Of a stretch of DNA of 7,719 nucleotides, positions 7,567 through 7,719 are shown one piece after another. The notes under the pieces were generated by a model that did no database searches, was not told where the DNA came from, and saw nothing but the letters and a program-made list of their open reading frames with translations. Every line of letters starts with the position of its first letter. Position 1 is the first letter of the stretch. Both the position numbers and the translations under genes were made by a program. The DNA comes from an uncultured Granulosicoccus sp. (GTDB lineage Bacteria; Pseudomonadota; Gammaproteobacteria; Granulosicoccales; Granulosicoccaceae), in the NCBI GenBank assembly GCA_938016235.1, contig CALLPU010000047.1:1-7719 (forward strand), read 5' to 3'.

Positions 7567-7582
7567 GGGAAAACGTTTGGAA
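7567..7582 (-). promoter_or_regulatory. Candidate PurR-type (LacI family) operator upstream of purL
   Basis: On the minus strand the 16-mer TTCCAAACGTTTTCCC lies at -33 to -18 from the purL start. The E. coli PurR box consensus as I recall it is ACGCAAACGTTTTCNT. The central 11 bases CAAACGTTTTC match exactly, and the outer positions mostly do not. AAACGTTT is a perfect palindrome around the central CG step typical of LacI-family operators. purL is a known PurR target in E. coli, which supports the call. Both possible promoters lie upstream, so a bound repressor would sit downstream of the transcription start and block elongation. Another LacI-family protein could also bind here. Confidence 0.55.
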
Positions 7583-7606
7583 AGCGGGCGTTCAGGCCAG
7601 CACTTT

Positions 7607-7616
7607 GCGAATTCGC
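7607..7616. repeat. 10-bp perfect palindrome GCGAATTCGC in the purL leader
   Basis: GCGAATTCGC reads the same on both strands and lies 58 bases upstream of the purL start codon. It is AT-centred and GC-flanked, as an operator might be, but a single 10-bp palindrome can arise by chance. No regulator can be assigned. Confidence 0.3.
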
Positions 7617-7661
7617 GTAATGATACTGGATATAGGACTGTGAACGGCACTTGTACGGCTG

Positions 7662-7679
7662 GCCCCGGCATCGTGGGGC
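7662..7679 (-). other. GC-rich hairpin in the purL leader
   Basis: On the minus strand GCCCC (7675-7679) and GGGGC (7662-7666) form a 5-bp all-GC stem around an 8-base loop. It begins within a few bases of the start of transcription predicted from the TATAAT at 7691-7696, so it would sit at the 5' end of the mRNA. There is no U-run, so it is not an intrinsic terminator. It might stabilise the transcript end. Confidence 0.35.
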
Positions 7680-7690
7680 TGCGAGGTCAC

Positions 7691-7696
7691 ATTATA
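7691..7696 (-). promoter_or_regulatory. Candidate sigma-70 -10 element for purL
   Basis: The minus strand reads TATAAT, a perfect -10, at 142-147 bases upstream of the purL ATG. The -35 would fall at the very edge of the window; with a 17-base spacer it is GCTAAA, a poor match, so strength cannot be judged. Initiation near 7684 would give a leader of about 135 bases. A second, weaker -10 (TATCAT, at 7620-7625 on the minus strand) lies closer to the gene but also lacks a good -35. Confidence 0.4.
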
Positions 7697-7719
7697 TAAA
7701 CGCAGGCATTGAATTTAGC

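Noticed and set aside
7550..7719. A purine riboswitch in the purL leader.
   Set aside because: I could not find the conserved three-way junction core or paired stems; only a single 5-bp GC hairpin is visible.

Overview
The window reads as ordinary chromosome from a Gram-negative bacterium, most likely a gammaproteobacterium. The best evidence is a full-length, single-chain PurL of the proteobacterial type (1312 residues, close to the E. coli enzyme from end to end). A possible PurR-type operator in front of purL fits the same group. I see no phage, insertion sequence, tRNA, rRNA or CRISPR array, and I cannot name the genus.

Layout, left to right. Bases 1-301 hold no convincing gene, but do hold a 7-bp hairpin and a short direct repeat. 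Bases 302-2497 (+) encode a 731-residue protein that I do not recognise as a named gene. Two of its segments resemble the non-catalytic parts of large DUF4011-type SF1 helicases (the COG1112 group), yet it has no Walker A, Walker B or other helicase motif. Its start is uncertain. Only 14 bases separate it from the convergent gene at 2512-3423 (-), a class IIA (NagD-like) HAD hydrolase whose motif I lacks the usual second aspartate. After a 187-base spacer with short repeats and no clear terminator comes purL at 3611-7549 (-). The last 170 bases (7550-7719) are the purL leader: a perfect TATAAT on the minus strand, a GC-rich hairpin, a 10-bp palindrome, and a 16-base site resembling the E. coli PurR box just upstream of the ribosome binding region.

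How the genes relate. purL catalyses the fourth step of de novo purine synthesis. The HAD hydrolase lies downstream on the same strand and could be reached by read-through from purL, but the 187-base gap is too long to claim an operon from sequence alone, and no functional link is visible. The 731-residue protein is transcribed towards both and looks independent.

The point most worth following up is the helicase-like protein without an ATPase. The rest of the window is ordinary housekeeping sequence with modest regulatory signals.
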